In this document: positions 25,790 through 26,085 of the stretch, in pieces
Layout of the letters: each line of letters opens with the position of its first letter
Numbering within the stretch: position 1 is the first letter of the stretch
NCBI GenBank assembly: GCA_913046805.1
Contig: CAJWTA010000007.1
Span: 1 to 26,085 of the forward strand
Length of the DNA: 26,085 nucleotides
Direction: 5' to 3'
Source: an uncultured Fidelibacterota bacterium
Lineage (GTDB): Bacteria > Marinisomatota > Marinisomatia > Marinisomatales > TCS55
Position numbers and translations under genes: made by a program
The notes under the pieces: model-generated
Databases searched by the model: none
Told to the model about the DNA's origin: nothing
The model's input: only the letters and a program-made list of their open reading frames with translations

Positions 25790-25882
25790 GGGAATGATTA
25801 GGTGGCTGGTGCCCCTCGCGGTCTTCAACACCGTCGTCCTGATGATAAGTCAGGAGCTGGGTTCAATTCCCAGGCGTTCCCG
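25790..25882 (+). tRNA. selC: tRNA-Sec, anticodon TCA
   Basis: A 93-nt cloverleaf without an encoded CCA. The acceptor has GGGAATG (25790-25796) pairing CGTTCCC (25875-25881), including one T-G wobble, with an eighth A-G position that does not pair and a G discriminator (25882). The D arm has a four-base TGGT loop and an extended stem of about 6 bp with one bulged or mismatched T. The anticodon stem GCGGT/ACCGT encloses CTTCAAC with anticodon TCA at 25825-25827. A long variable arm has a 6-bp stem (TCCTGA/TCAGGA), and the T arm is CTGGG-TTCAATT-CCCAG. The long acceptor, long extra arm, extended D stem and TCA together identify the bacterial selenocysteine tRNA rather than a nonsense suppressor. 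It lies 16 nt after the SPOR gene and has no obvious promoter of its own. Confidence 0.92.
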
Positions 25883-25914
25883 CAAAGATTTGAATTATTT
25901 TATGAAGGACAAAA

Positions 25915-26070
25915 ATGAACAAAAAACAAAAGCAAGTATCAAAAAAACATAGAAAAAATAAAGAAAGAATTAAAGAGCTCAAAAAAGCGTCGTTAGCAAA
26001 GAAAGCTGCAGCGAAGAAATCTCCAGTAAAGAAAGCCCCAGCAAAAAAAGCCCCAGCAAAGAAGAAGTAA
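25915..26070 (+). CDS. Lysine-rich small protein (51 aa)
   Basis: ATG at 25915 preceded by GAAGGA (25904-25909) with a 5-nt gap, one of the few clear Shine-Dalgarno sequences in the window. The product starts MNKKQKQVSKKHRKNKERIK and ends in alternating Lys-Lys and Ala-Pro repeats (KKSPVKKAPAKKAPAKKK). About half of the residues are lysine or arginine. The N-terminal part could be a short helix; the tail resembles histone H1 or AlgP-type nucleic-acid-binding tails. It starts 32 nt after tRNA-Sec, and its TAA abuts the next ATG. RNA or DNA binding is inferred from composition alone. Confidence 0.7.
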   Translation: MNKKQKQVSKKHRKNKERIKELKKASLAKKAAAKKSPVKKAPAKKAPAKKK

Positions 26071-26085
26071 ATGTCAAACGAACTA
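26071..26085 (+). CDS. Start of a further gene, cut by window edge
   Basis: ATG follows directly on the TAA of the lysine-rich gene and reads MSNEL before the window ends. The zero-base spacing suggests coupling to the small gene. Five residues cannot identify it. Selenocysteine genes such as selA often lie near tRNA-Sec, so that is worth checking, but there is no sequence evidence for it here. Confidence 0.45.

Noticed and set aside
25790..25882. Opal suppressor tRNA or tRNA-Ser/Leu
   Set aside because: The long variable arm alone would fit Ser or Leu, but the TCA anticodon, long acceptor, extended D stem with four-base loop and G discriminator fit tRNA-Sec better.
25902..25952. Alternative short frame starting at the ATG in TATGAAGGA
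   Set aside because: It closes after 16 codons, and the same bases serve as the Shine-Dalgarno sequence of the lysine-rich gene.
25980..26067. Tandem repeat or CRISPR-like array in the lysine-rich gene
   Set aside because: The repeats are short, imperfect Lys-Ala-Pro codon repeats within an open frame; there are no spacers.

Overview
The window is AT-rich, gene-dense bacterial chromosome. It holds about 24 protein genes, nearly all packed end to end, and one tRNA gene. Several traits point to the FCB superphylum: a PorU-like C25 sortase with a FlgD-like C-terminal domain (type IX secretion), translation starts mostly without a Shine-Dalgarno sequence, a penicillin-binding protein with a C-terminal PASTA domain, and a mitochondrial-type aconitase. 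The low GC and compact layout would suit a marine Marinimicrobia/SAR406-like lineage, but that placement is inference. MurE carries the DNPR motif of meso-diaminopimelate ligases, which with LapA/LapB homologues suggests a Gram-negative, diderm cell.

Left arm (1-10164, all minus strand): a compact division and cell-wall (dcw) operon, read right to left as mraZ, rsmH, ftsL, ftsI, murE, murF, mraY, murD, ftsW, murG (murG cut by the window edge). Genes overlap by 1-8 bp or are separated by 2-5 bp, so the operon is probably transcribed from one promoter ahead of mraZ. That promoter region (10177-10232) has a TTGACA/TATATT promoter with three TGGGT boxes and one inverted TGGGA box, the expected operator for autoregulation by MraZ.

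Middle (10300-15504, minus): a second unit read as porU-like sortase, maf, rodZ-like. It lies directly upstream of the dcw promoter and links protein secretion, nucleotide house-cleaning or septum control, and cell-shape functions.

Right arm (15654-26085, plus): divergent from porU. First come metabolic genes: aconitase, serA, and an uncharacterised FAD-dependent reductase overlapping a tiny membrane protein. Then come a coiled-coil protein of unknown function, an M23 envelope peptidase, and miaB. Last is a tightly coupled trio: lapA-like, lapB-like (without the usual C-terminal rubredoxin domain), and a secreted TPR-SPOR protein. Sixteen bases after the SPOR gene is a selenocysteine tRNA (25790-25882, anticodon TCA), so the organism probably makes selenoproteins. 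A 51-residue lysine-rich protein and the first five codons of a further gene end the window.

No insertion sequence, prophage, CRISPR array or clear rho-independent terminator was seen. No gene-free stretch exceeds 300 bases. The most unusual items are the MraZ operator layout, the rubredoxin-less LapB, the tRNA-Sec with its lysine-rich neighbour, the reductase with its overlapping micro-membrane protein, and a direct-repeat/palindrome structure inside murD.
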